64,000 bases of DNA from Flavobacterium sp. GTDB taxonomy: Bacteria; Bacteroidota; Bacteroidia; Flavobacteriales; Flavobacteriaceae. The notes under the pieces were generated by a model. That model ran no database searches and was not told the origin of the DNA. It saw only the letters and a list, made by a program, of their open reading frames with translations. The translations under genes were made by a program, and so were the position numbers. The stretch is taken from assembly GCF_024305175.1 (NCBI RefSeq), contig NZ_JAMWYY010000010.1, positions 1 through 64,000 on the forward strand, read 5' to 3'. Positions 52,055 to 59,669 of this stretch are shown in pieces (the stretch's first letter is position 1; each line of letters opens with the position of its first letter).

Positions 52055-53827
52055 ATGCAGTTTTTAAAGAATGTGCTTTCCACCATAGTGGGGCTTTTTA
52101 TGTTTTGCGTAATAATGTTTTTTGTACTCATTATTATTGGCATTGCAGCCGGTGGCGGCGATAAGGATGTGGTTCAGGTAAAAGAGAATTCGGTAATAGA
52201 GCTGGACATAAGCAAAGTAAGCCAGGACTACGCCGGAATTTTTTACAGTGATGAGTTTGCTTTTCTTAATGAGGAGCCAACAGATGGTTTTATTGATGTG
52301 CTTAAAGCCATAGATGCCGCTAAAAAAGACGATAAAATAAAGGGTATTACCATAACCAACAGCTACAGCATGCTGGGCATGGCCCAAAACAAGGCGCTGA
52401 GGGACAAGCTTGCAGAGTTTAAGAAGTCAGGCAAGTTTGTCGTGGCTTATTCTGACACTTATACACAGGCTGATTACTACCTCAGCTCTGTTGCGGATAC
52501 GATTTACATGAACCCTGTTGCGGAGCTTGAGTTTAAAGGACTATCCAGCGAAGTAATGTTCTTTAAAGATCTTCAGGAAAAAACCGGCATTAAGATGGAG
52601 GTTATCCGCCACGGTAAGTTTAAAGCAGCAGTAGAGCCATTTTTAAGCAACGAAATGAGCCCTGAAAACCGTGAGCAGCTCACTACACTGCTAAACGCTA
52701 TGTGGAACAATGTGGTGGCAGATATAGCTGAAAGCCGCAAAATACCGGCAGACAGCCTTAACAGTATAGCCAATAACCTTTCGGCACGCACGCCTGAAAT
52801 GGCAAAAGAGCGCGGACTGGTAGATAAAATAGGCTATATCGATCAGTTTCATGATGGGGTCCGCAAGGCTTTAAAAATCAAAAAAGACGAAGAGATTAAT
52901 ACCGTAGACATCCTTGATTATGCCGAGGCTAACAAGTTCAGCGACTTGCTTAGCGGTGCTGATGATGTAATTGCGGTTGTATATGCGCAGGGCGAAATTA
53001 CAGGCGGTGAAGGGGGCATAAACAATATTGGCGAAATTGCCATGCGCAAAGCGCTAAAGGCTGCGGCTGACGATAAAAATGTAAAGGCTATCGTACTTCG
53101 TGTAGACTCACCCGGGGGCAGCGCACTGGCATCTGAACTGATTTGGAGGGATATTGAGCTTGCCAAGAAAAAGAAGCCCGTTGTGGTTTCTATGGGTAAC
53201 CTTGCAGCATCGGGCGGTTACTATATATCATGCAACGCCAACCGTATCTTTACAGAGCCTACCACCATAACAGGCTCTATAGGGGTTTTTGGCGTACTGC
53301 CAAACTTTACACAACTAAGTAAAAACATAGGCATACATACCGAGCAGGTTAACACACACAAGCATTCATCGGGCTACAGCCTCTTTACCCCGCTTGAAGA
53401 AGATACCCGCGAGGTAATACAGCAAAGCGTGGAAAGTGTTTATGATACTTTTATTACCCGAGTTGCCAACGGCAGGAAAATGACAAAAGAGCAGGTAGAT
53501 GCCATAGGTCAGGGCCGTGTATGGGCGGGCACAGATGCTGTAAGGATCGGGCTTGCCGACGAACTGGGCGGGCTTGACGATGCCATTGCCTATGCCGCAA
53601 AACTGGGCAAAACCACCAGCTATACCACCCAAAACTATCCGGAGTATGAGCGTAACTTAGAAGACCTGTTTGGCAGCCTTACCGGTATGCCTTTTGCCAA
53701 AACAAGGGAGCAGTTCATAGCAGAAGAAATAGGTGAGGAAAACTACAGGGTTATAGAACGTATAAGGCGCGTAAGCAAGCTAAGGGGAACACAGGTTATA
53801 CTGCCTTATGAAATAACCATCAGGTAA
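52055..53827 (+). CDS. sppA: Signal peptide peptidase SppA, 67-kDa type
   Basis: A 590-residue tandem-domain SppA. An N-terminal membrane anchor (~9-33) is followed by the first ClpP-like domain containing Lys190 (G-K-F-K-A-A-V-E-P-F), the general base, and the second domain containing the nucleophile Ser386 (N-L-A-A-S-G-G-Y-Y), with V-D-S-P-G-G-S-A just before. It degrades signal peptides left in the inner membrane. Length agrees with the long SppA form of Gram-negative bacteria. Followed by the AsmA-like gene in the same direction. Confidence 0.95.
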   Translation: MQFLKNVLSTIVGLFMFCVIMFFVLIIIGIAAGGGDKDVVQVKENSVIELDISKVSQDYAGIFYSDEFAFLNEEPTDGFIDVLKAIDAAKKDDKIKGITITNSYSMLGMAQNKALRDKLAEFKKSGKFVVAYSDTYTQADYYLSSVADTIYMNPVAELEFKGLSSEVMFFKDLQEKTGIKMEVIRHGKFKAAVEPFLSNEMSPENREQLTTLLNAMWNNVVADIAESRKIPADSLNSIANNLSARTPEMAKERGLVDKIGYIDQFHDGVRKALKIKKDEEINTVDILDYAEANKFSDLLSGADDVIAVVYAQGEITGGEGGINNIGEIAMRKALKAAADDKNVKAIVLRVDSPGGSALASELIWRDIELAKKKKPVVVSMGNLAASGGYYISCNANRIFTEPTTITGSIGVFGVLPNFTQLSKNIGIHTEQVNTHKHSSGYSLFTPLEEDTREVIQQSVESVYDTFITRVANGRKMTKEQVDAIGQGRVWAGTDAVRIGLADELGGLDDAIAYAAKLGKTTSYTTQNYPEYERNLEDLFGSLTGMPFAKTREQFIAEEIGEENYRVIERIRRVSKLRGTQVILPYEITIR

Positions 53828-53884
53828 CATACGTTATATACTTTACAGCTTTCTTTGTATATTTATAGCAAACGATAAAGAACC

Positions 53885-56548
53885 ATGGTTAAGAAAATAT
53901 TAAAATGGACCGGCATACTACTGCTGGTCCTTATCATTCTGCTGGCGGCAGCGCCTTTCATTTTTAAGGATAAAATTAAATCGATGGTAGCCAAGGCCAT
54001 AAATGAGCAGGTAGATGCTACCGTAGCCTTTGAAGATGTAAGCCTGAGCCTGTTCCGCGATTTCCCGATGGCAAGCGTGCAGATAGAAAAACTAAGTGTT
54101 CTCAACAAAGCCCCTTTTGAAGGTGATACACTTGTTTATATGGGCGAGGTAAACCTTAGCATGTCTTTAAAAGAACTTTTTAAAAGCGAAGGCGAACCCA
54201 TGAGCCTTGAATACCTTGCCACTAAAGATGGTGTTGTAAACATCCTTTTTAATGAAAACGGTTTGGGTAATTTTGATATTGCCCTAAAAAACCAGGACGA
54301 AAAGCCTGCTGATGAAGCTTCGGAGAGTAAGCCCTTTGCACTTAACATGAAAGACTACAAAGTGGAGAACCTTCGCTTTCGTTACTTTGATGCCCGCTCT
54401 AAAATAAATATGGTAATAGACAGCCTGTACCACGAAGGGCACGGCAACTTTGAGCAAAGCAAGCTCGACCTTGATACGGAAACCACCGCCTACCTTACGC
54501 TGGATATGGATAAAGCCAACTACATGCGTAATGTAAAATTGAAACTGGATGCCGTATTGGGGCTTGACCTTGAAAACAGCATTTATACCTTTAAAGAAAA
54601 CAAGGCATTTATAAACAAAATGCCCCTTGAGTTTGACGGCAGTGTGGCACTTAAAGAAGATGGCCAGCTTATTAACCTTACCTTTAAGACACCTACCTCA
54701 TCTTTTAGTAACTTTCTGGCGCTTATACCACAGGCGTACGCAGGCAGTATAGAATCGGTTAAGACTGAGGGAGACTTTACCATAAACGGCAGGGTTAACG
54801 GTATGAACAGTGACACAACCGTACCAAAATTCAACATTGCAATAGCATCCAACAATGCTTCTTTTAAATATCCAGACCTTCCAAAATCAGTACAGGATAT
54901 TATTATCGATACTAAAATAATAAACGAAACAGGTATATTAAACGACACATACGTTAACCTTGATAAACTGTCATTCCGCATAGACCGAGACGTGTTTGAT
55001 GCCAGGGCTACCATCAAAAATGTGGTGGAAAACGCTTTGGTGAAAGCCGACCTTAAAGGAACCATAAACCTGGGGAGCCTGGGGCAGGCCTATCCTGTAG
55101 ATGTGGATGTACCACTTACGGGTATACTTAAAGCAGATGTATCTACCAAGTTTGATATGCAGGCTGTTGAGAAAAGTGAATATGAAAAGATAGACAACAG
55201 GGGCAGCATCAGTATTTCAGGTGTTACTTATTCGGGTGATGCGCTGCCAAAGCCTGTTAAAATTGCGCAGGCCAGCCTTCAGTTTAACCCAAGCCGCGTT
55301 AACCTTAGCCAGTTTACAGCTACAACAGGCGCTTCGGATATGGCCCTAAGCGGAACACTGGATAACTTTTATGGTTTTATGTTTAAAGATCAGGTGCTGA
55401 AAGGCAATTTCAGCATGAAATCGGATAAGTTGGTGGTTTCCGATTTTATGGCTCCGGAACCTGCGACAAAACCTGCAGAAACCAAAACAACTGAAACAAA
55501 ACCTTCAGCCGGTACAGGTGAAAGCGTAAAAATTCCTGCATTTTTAGATTGTACCATAACAACACAGGCTAACACAGTGATTTATGACAACCTGAACATG
55601 AAAAATGTTTCGGGTAAGATGATTATAAAAGATGAGGCTGTAAACATACAGAACCTTAAGACCAATATGTTTGAAGGGCTTATTACGGCTAACGGTACTG
55701 TTTCCACTAAAGGAAAAGTCCCAGTATTTAAAATGGATTTAGGCCTTAATAAAGTAGATATCCCGCAGGCCTTTACACAAATAACCATGCTAAAATCTAT
55801 AGCGCCGATTGCAGAGGTTATTACCGGAAGGCTTAATACGGATATAAGCGTTTCGGGTAATTTAGACCCTAAAGAAATGACGCCCGACCTTAAAACACTT
55901 ACCGGAAGCCTTGCTGGGCAATTACTGAATACAGGCGTTAAGGCCGATAACTCAAAACTATTAAGCACACTTGACAGTAATGTGAAGTTTATAGATTTCG
56001 ACAAGCTAAAGCTGGACAACCTAAAAGCGAATATGACGTTTAACGACGGCAAGGTAAATATTAAGCCAATAGACTTTAAGTACCAGGACATTCCGATACA
56101 GGTAAGCGGACAGCACGGTTTCGACCAAAGCATGAGTTATAATGTTACTTTTGATGTCCCCGCCAAATATCTGGGTAATGATGTAAACAAACTTTTAAAC
56201 TCTTTAGGCAGCGCAGAAGCAAGTAAGATATCTGTACCTGTAACGGCTGTACTTACCGGCAGCTTTAATAACCCCGAAGTTAGTACCGACCTTTCTAAAA
56301 CGGTTACCACTCTTACGCAGCAATTAGTACAGCAACAAAAAGAAAAGCTGATAAATAAAGGTAAGGAGCAACTTGGGAACAAGCTTCAGGATCTTATCGG
56401 CGGCAATAAAAGCAGTTCTGATACTACAAAAACAACAGTACCGACTACTAAAGAGGAAGTTAAAGAAGAAGTAAAGAAACAGGCTGAAGACAAAGTTAAA
56501 GGGGCTGTAAGGGACCTATTTAACCGCAATAAAAAAGATAAAAATTAG
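53885..56548 (+). CDS. AsmA-family protein
   Basis: An 887-residue protein with one N-terminal transmembrane helix (~7-27) and the AsmA N-terminal pattern (D-V-S-L-S-L-F-R-D-F-P, E-N-G-L-G-N-F-D-I), then long beta-rich repeats and the AsmA C-terminal region (~615-800). The last ~75 residues are charged and helical (Lys/Glu, coiled-coil-like). AsmA-like proteins of the bridge-like (Vps13/TamB) class are thought to carry lipids across the periplasm or help outer-membrane assembly. Family fits, role inferred. A terminator follows 30 bases later. Confidence 0.88.
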   Translation: MVKKILKWTGILLLVLIILLAAAPFIFKDKIKSMVAKAINEQVDATVAFEDVSLSLFRDFPMASVQIEKLSVLNKAPFEGDTLVYMGEVNLSMSLKELFKSEGEPMSLEYLATKDGVVNILFNENGLGNFDIALKNQDEKPADEASESKPFALNMKDYKVENLRFRYFDARSKINMVIDSLYHEGHGNFEQSKLDLDTETTAYLTLDMDKANYMRNVKLKLDAVLGLDLENSIYTFKENKAFINKMPLEFDGSVALKEDGQLINLTFKTPTSSFSNFLALIPQAYAGSIESVKTEGDFTINGRVNGMNSDTTVPKFNIAIASNNASFKYPDLPKSVQDIIIDTKIINETGILNDTYVNLDKLSFRIDRDVFDARATIKNVVENALVKADLKGTINLGSLGQAYPVDVDVPLTGILKADVSTKFDMQAVEKSEYEKIDNRGSISISGVTYSGDALPKPVKIAQASLQFNPSRVNLSQFTATTGASDMALSGTLDNFYGFMFKDQVLKGNFSMKSDKLVVSDFMAPEPATKPAETKTTETKPSAGTGESVKIPAFLDCTITTQANTVIYDNLNMKNVSGKMIIKDEAVNIQNLKTNMFEGLITANGTVSTKGKVPVFKMDLGLNKVDIPQAFTQITMLKSIAPIAEVITGRLNTDISVSGNLDPKEMTPDLKTLTGSLAGQLLNTGVKADNSKLLSTLDSNVKFIDFDKLKLDNLKANMTFNDGKVNIKPIDFKYQDIPIQVSGQHGFDQSMSYNVTFDVPAKYLGNDVNKLLNSLGSAEASKISVPVTAVLTGSFNNPEVSTDLSKTVTTLTQQLVQQQKEKLINKGKEQLGNKLQDLIGGNKSSSDTTKTTVPTTKEEVKEEVKKQAEDKVKGAVRDLFNRNKKDKN

Positions 56549-56576
56549 CCTGTCTAAAAGATTGATCAATACGATA

Positions 56577-56609
56577 AATCCCCTGCTAATTCAAAGCAGG
56601 GGATTTTTA
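56577..56609 (+). terminator. Rho-independent terminator after the AsmA gene
   Basis: AATCCCCTGC and GCAGGGGATT form a perfect 10-bp stem with a nine-base loop, followed by Ts. Confidence 0.9.
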
Positions 56610-56762
56610 TTATCATCTGCTTATACTATCCTAACAAAGTAAACCTATATTTTGAAGCATACATACTATTTGATAAAATCACTGCAGGCTGAATATAGTC
56701 TATTATAGGTACAACGGTAATTACTTATAACTTGTAATGAATAAAAAGCTCTATAATAGCAA

Positions 56763-56794
56763 ATAAAAAAAGGCTGCCATAAAAATGACAGCCT
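56763..56794 (-). terminator. Rho-independent terminator after the 338-residue T9SS protein gene
   Basis: AGGCTGCCAT / ATGACAGCCT (one G-U in RNA) with a four-base loop, followed on the minus strand by a seven-T run. The stop codon is 26 bases upstream. Confidence 0.85.
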
Positions 56795-56819
56795 CTTGTT
56801 ATAAGTATAGATATCTAAA

Positions 56820-57836
56820 TTATCTCACTACAAGTTTTTTAGTAGCTGTTTTGCCTTCTTCTGTAACTTTAACAATGTAAACACCAGAAGTTAAAGCAGA
56901 TACATTAACAGTACCATTTATAACCTGAGCAGTTAAAACCTGCTTACCTAACACATCATAAACAGCAACTGTTTTATCAGCGTTGTTATCAGAAGTAATG
57001 TTAAGTACATTTCCTGTCAATGGGTTAGGATATACTTTTAAGCCTGCAATGTTGTTTTGGTTAAGGCTGTTAGTAGCAGCCGGCGTTACATCTTCCCATG
57101 CAGTGCTAACCCTTATTTCGTCAATTTCTATATTACCAGTACCCGTGGTAGTAGTTCCACCCTGCCTGATAGCAAATCCCATAATTGTTTCAGCAGCACT
57201 TTGTGTACCTGTATTGTTAGTAACATCAGAAGCAAATTCTGCCTGACCTAATGCAGGGTTAACCCACATGCTTGCTGTATTGTTTTCTAAAGTATGCTTA
57301 ACAACAATCAGGTAAGTAGTGTTAACTAAATATTCAACATTTATGTATGTAGGAGTAGCACTACCACCACCACTGTTAAGAATACCAAAGTTAACCGTGT
57401 TATCGCCAGCTCCTTTCTTGATATATACCCTTCCATATAAGCCACTAACACCGCTTGAGCCTACTGTTTCAGTAACACTTAAAAAATAATCTCCGCTTAC
57501 AGCAGCATTATCATGTAAACCTTCAGTATTTTGCACTTTAACTAAAGCGGAGTAATACACCACACTTGTAGCAGCTTCTGCAAGAGGTTTATTAACGTCT
57601 TCATTCTGCCCTGAAGCTATCGCAATCCTGTTACCTGAAGATGCAGGGAAACCTGTATATGATAAGCTATTGCCATTATCAGAAGTTGTTTCAAGAATAA
57701 CAAGCTGGTCAGCAGTTCCACTGTGGGTTGTCCAGCCGTTGGTACTTAATGTACCTGTTCCTGTAAAAGAGTCGAATGTTTGTCCGAAAGACAAACCTGC
57801 TGCTAATAATAAAGATAAAGAGTAAAGTTTTTTCAT
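56820..57836 (-). CDS. Secreted protein with T9SS type A sorting domain
   Basis: A 338-residue protein: signal peptide 1-18 (L-S-F-G-Q), a beta-sandwich-like middle (T-F-D-S-F-T, N-G-W-T-T-H-S-G) that resembles jelly-roll ligand-binding domains, and a type A T9SS sorting domain from ~263 (L-K-V-Y-P-N-P, V-Y-D-V-L-G-K, L-T-S-G-V-Y-I-V-K-V). No catalytic motif seen. It should be secreted through the T9SS; the middle may bind a surface or polymer. Its own promoter candidate and terminator make it a single-gene transcript. Confidence 0.85.
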   Translation of the reverse strand: MKKLYSLSLLLAAGLSFGQTFDSFTGTGTLSTNGWTTHSGTADQLVILETTSDNGNSLSYTGFPASSGNRIAIASGQNEDVNKPLAEAATSVVYYSALVKVQNTEGLHDNAAVSGDYFLSVTETVGSSGVSGLYGRVYIKKGAGDNTVNFGILNSGGGSATPTYINVEYLVNTTYLIVVKHTLENNTASMWVNPALGQAEFASDVTNNTGTQSAAETIMGFAIRQGGTTTTGTGNIEIDEIRVSTAWEDVTPAATNSLNQNNIAGLKVYPNPLTGNVLNITSDNNADKTVAVYDVLGKQVLTAQVINGTVNVSALTSGVYIVKVTEEGKTATKKLVVR

Positions 57837-57874
57837 GCTGTTTCGATTTTTAAATTGTTCTTACTTTCAGTAAA

Positions 57875-57882
57875 CAAATATA
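57875..57882 (-). promoter_or_regulatory. Candidate promoter of the 338-residue T9SS protein, -7 box
   Basis: Minus strand TATATTTG, an exact TAnnTTTG, about 38 bases before the ATG; no TTG at standard spacing. Confidence 0.4.
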
Positions 57883-57967
57883 AAAACAAAAAAGTTAAGC
57901 AGGAAAAAACTTAAACTAAAATTAAGATTGTATTAAGATTGATTTATCATTCCGGTTAATAGCAGAA

Positions 57968-58309
57968 CTATTTAACTATCAGCTTTCGTGTTGCTGAAGC
58001 ATCGCCTTCTTTAACCTTTATGATATATACGCCCGGAGTTAGCGACGCAATATTCAATTCTTTACCGGTTATACTGGCCTGAAGTATCTTCTTGCCAAGC
58101 ACATCGTAAACCTCTACATCTTTAGACTGCATGTTTTTAGATGTAATGTATATCCTGTCAGCACTCACCGGGTTAGGATAAATGTTTAGTCCTTCGATGG
58201 CCTGAGAGCCACCGCCATTAGCTGCCACCGCTTTACTTTCCTGGGCTGAAGCACCAAGAGTAATAAAGAAGAACAGTAGTAAGGTGATATAAAAGTATTT
58301 TTTCTTCAT
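57968..58309 (-). CDS. Minimal T9SS type A protein (signal peptide plus sorting domain)
   Basis: A 112-residue protein: signal peptide ~1-22 (G-A-S-A-Q), a short Gly/Ala/Ser linker, and a complete type A sorting domain from ~41 (L-N-I-Y-P-N-P, V-Y-D-V-L-G-K-K, L-T-P-G-V-Y-I-I-K-V). There is practically no cargo. I start at the ATG at 58309; the longer frame adds 13 residues with no signal-peptide logic. It lies downstream of the TonB receptor and beta-helix lipoprotein genes, but a terminator separates it from them. Perhaps a sortase/PorV ligand, a decoy, or a remnant of a larger protein. Confidence 0.8.
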   Translation of the reverse strand: MKKKYFYITLLLFFFITLGASAQESKAVAANGGGSQAIEGLNIYPNPVSADRIYITSKNMQSKDVEVYDVLGKKILQASITGKELNIASLTPGVYIIKVKEGDASATRKLIVK

Positions 58310-58361
58310 GCTGATGATTGATTTGGTAAATATATAAAATAATTTCAAATATTATACCAAA

Positions 58362-58391
58362 AAAACATCTGCCTTTTGAGCAGATGTTTTT
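58362..58391 (-). terminator. Terminator after the beta-helix lipoprotein gene
   Basis: ACATCTGC and GCAGATGT form an 8-bp stem with a seven-base loop and flanking A/T runs on both sides, 30 bases after the lipoprotein stop. Confidence 0.85.
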
Positions 58392-58419
58392 TAATATATC
58401 TTTATGACAATCAGACTGA

Positions 58420-59583
58420 TTAGAAAGAATAACCTGTCCAGCCAAATACTGTAGCGTCAGCACCTGTGTTAGTAGTACCTTCAGTAATTGTAGCACCACC
58501 AACTGTAGTGTTTTTAACAGCACCACCTGCAAGGCTTGAATCTACAGTGTAGTTGATTGTAGTAGCATCGTTAGCATCACCAGCTGAATCTCTAAGGTCG
58601 ATAAGGTCGCTTACAACAACACCTGCACCAAATTTAGCATAGAAGTTATTGATAGTAGCAGTTGCACCCCTTCTAACTTTGATAACGTCAACCATTGTAG
58701 CTTCAGAAGCAGCAGCATTATTGATGATGGTCATACCGTTTACTGTAAAGTTAGACTGGTTGATATCTGTTGGAGATAAACCATCAAGGTTTCCGTCAGC
58801 TTCGATACCCCTTGGGTCAGAAGTTACAGCAAGGTAACCAGCTTCACGAACACCGTAAGCATTTGTTATAGTACCAGTGTAACCCTGAGAAAAGTCGAAC
58901 ATATCATCTGTACAGTTTACAACAAGTATGTTAGAAGCATTTACAGTACCACCAAAGAATTCAATAGCATCGTCATCACCAGCTTTGATCATGATGTTGC
59001 TTAGGGTTGTACCACTACCAACACCGTTTAGTGTAAGGCCATTGTGCTCAGCACCATCATCAATCCTTGCACCTGTATATTCTATAACAACATAGTCAAG
59101 TATACCAGAGTTGTCAGTTGCATTGTTACCACCAAAAAGGATAGCAGTATTTATCTCTGTAGGAGCTTCGCTAACAGCACCATCCTGGCGGCTGATAGGA
59201 GCGCTACCGTTAATGATTACACCACCCCAGTCTCCTGCGGCAGGAGTAGCAGCATTAGATGTAAAGGTAATAGGAGCATCAGCAGTACCGTCAGCAATAA
59301 TCCTGCCACCACGCTCTACTAAAACATATACACCTGTACCACCGGCAATAGCCTTTATTGTTGTTCCTGCAGGTATAGTAAGAGTTGCACCGTTTCTAAC
59401 AATAAGTGCACCTGTTAAAGTATACTCTACATCAGCATCAAGAGTCATGTCCTCTGTAACGTTACCTGCAAGGTTTTGCTCTGTGTCAGGGTTTGTGTTG
59501 TTGTTGTTTGAATCATCATCACTAGAGCAGCTTGCAAATATTAAAGCAGCAGCAGCTAACATAGATAAAAATTTTGCTTTCAT
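58420..59583 (-). CDS. Beta-helix lipoprotein paired with a TonB receptor
   Basis: A 387-residue lipoprotein: signal peptide to Cys19 (I-F-A-S-C), then S-S-D-D-D-S, a surface-export type acidic stretch. The mature part is made of right-handed parallel beta-helix turns: repeated L-x-V-R-x-G-A-T-L-T-I-P-A-G-T-T-I-K, G-G-x-I-x-A-D-G-T-A-D-A-P-I-T-F-T-S, G-D-W-G-G-V-I-I-N-G, and D-D-A-I-E-F-F-G-G-T-V, followed by D-D-M-F-D-F-S. It probably sits on the outer face of the outer membrane and binds a ligand for the TonB receptor encoded 86 bases upstream. No catalytic residues recognised. Ligand unknown. Confidence 0.8.
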   Translation of the reverse strand: MKAKFLSMLAAAALIFASCSSDDDSNNNNTNPDTEQNLAGNVTEDMTLDADVEYTLTGALIVRNGATLTIPAGTTIKAIAGGTGVYVLVERGGRIIADGTADAPITFTSNAATPAAGDWGGVIINGSAPISRQDGAVSEAPTEINTAILFGGNNATDNSGILDYVVIEYTGARIDDGAEHNGLTLNGVGSGTTLSNIMIKAGDDDAIEFFGGTVNASNILVVNCTDDMFDFSQGYTGTITNAYGVREAGYLAVTSDPRGIEADGNLDGLSPTDINQSNFTVNGMTIINNAAASEATMVDVIKVRRGATATINNFYAKFGAGVVVSDLIDLRDSAGDANDATTINYTVDSSLAGGAVKNTTVGGATITEGTTNTGADATVFGWTGYSF

Positions 59584-59669
59584 TTTTTTATAATTAAATT
59601 GTGTTATTTATCGATTGCAAAGCAACAGTTGTTGTTTAAACTAACTGTATGCTTAATATTAAGTAATGG

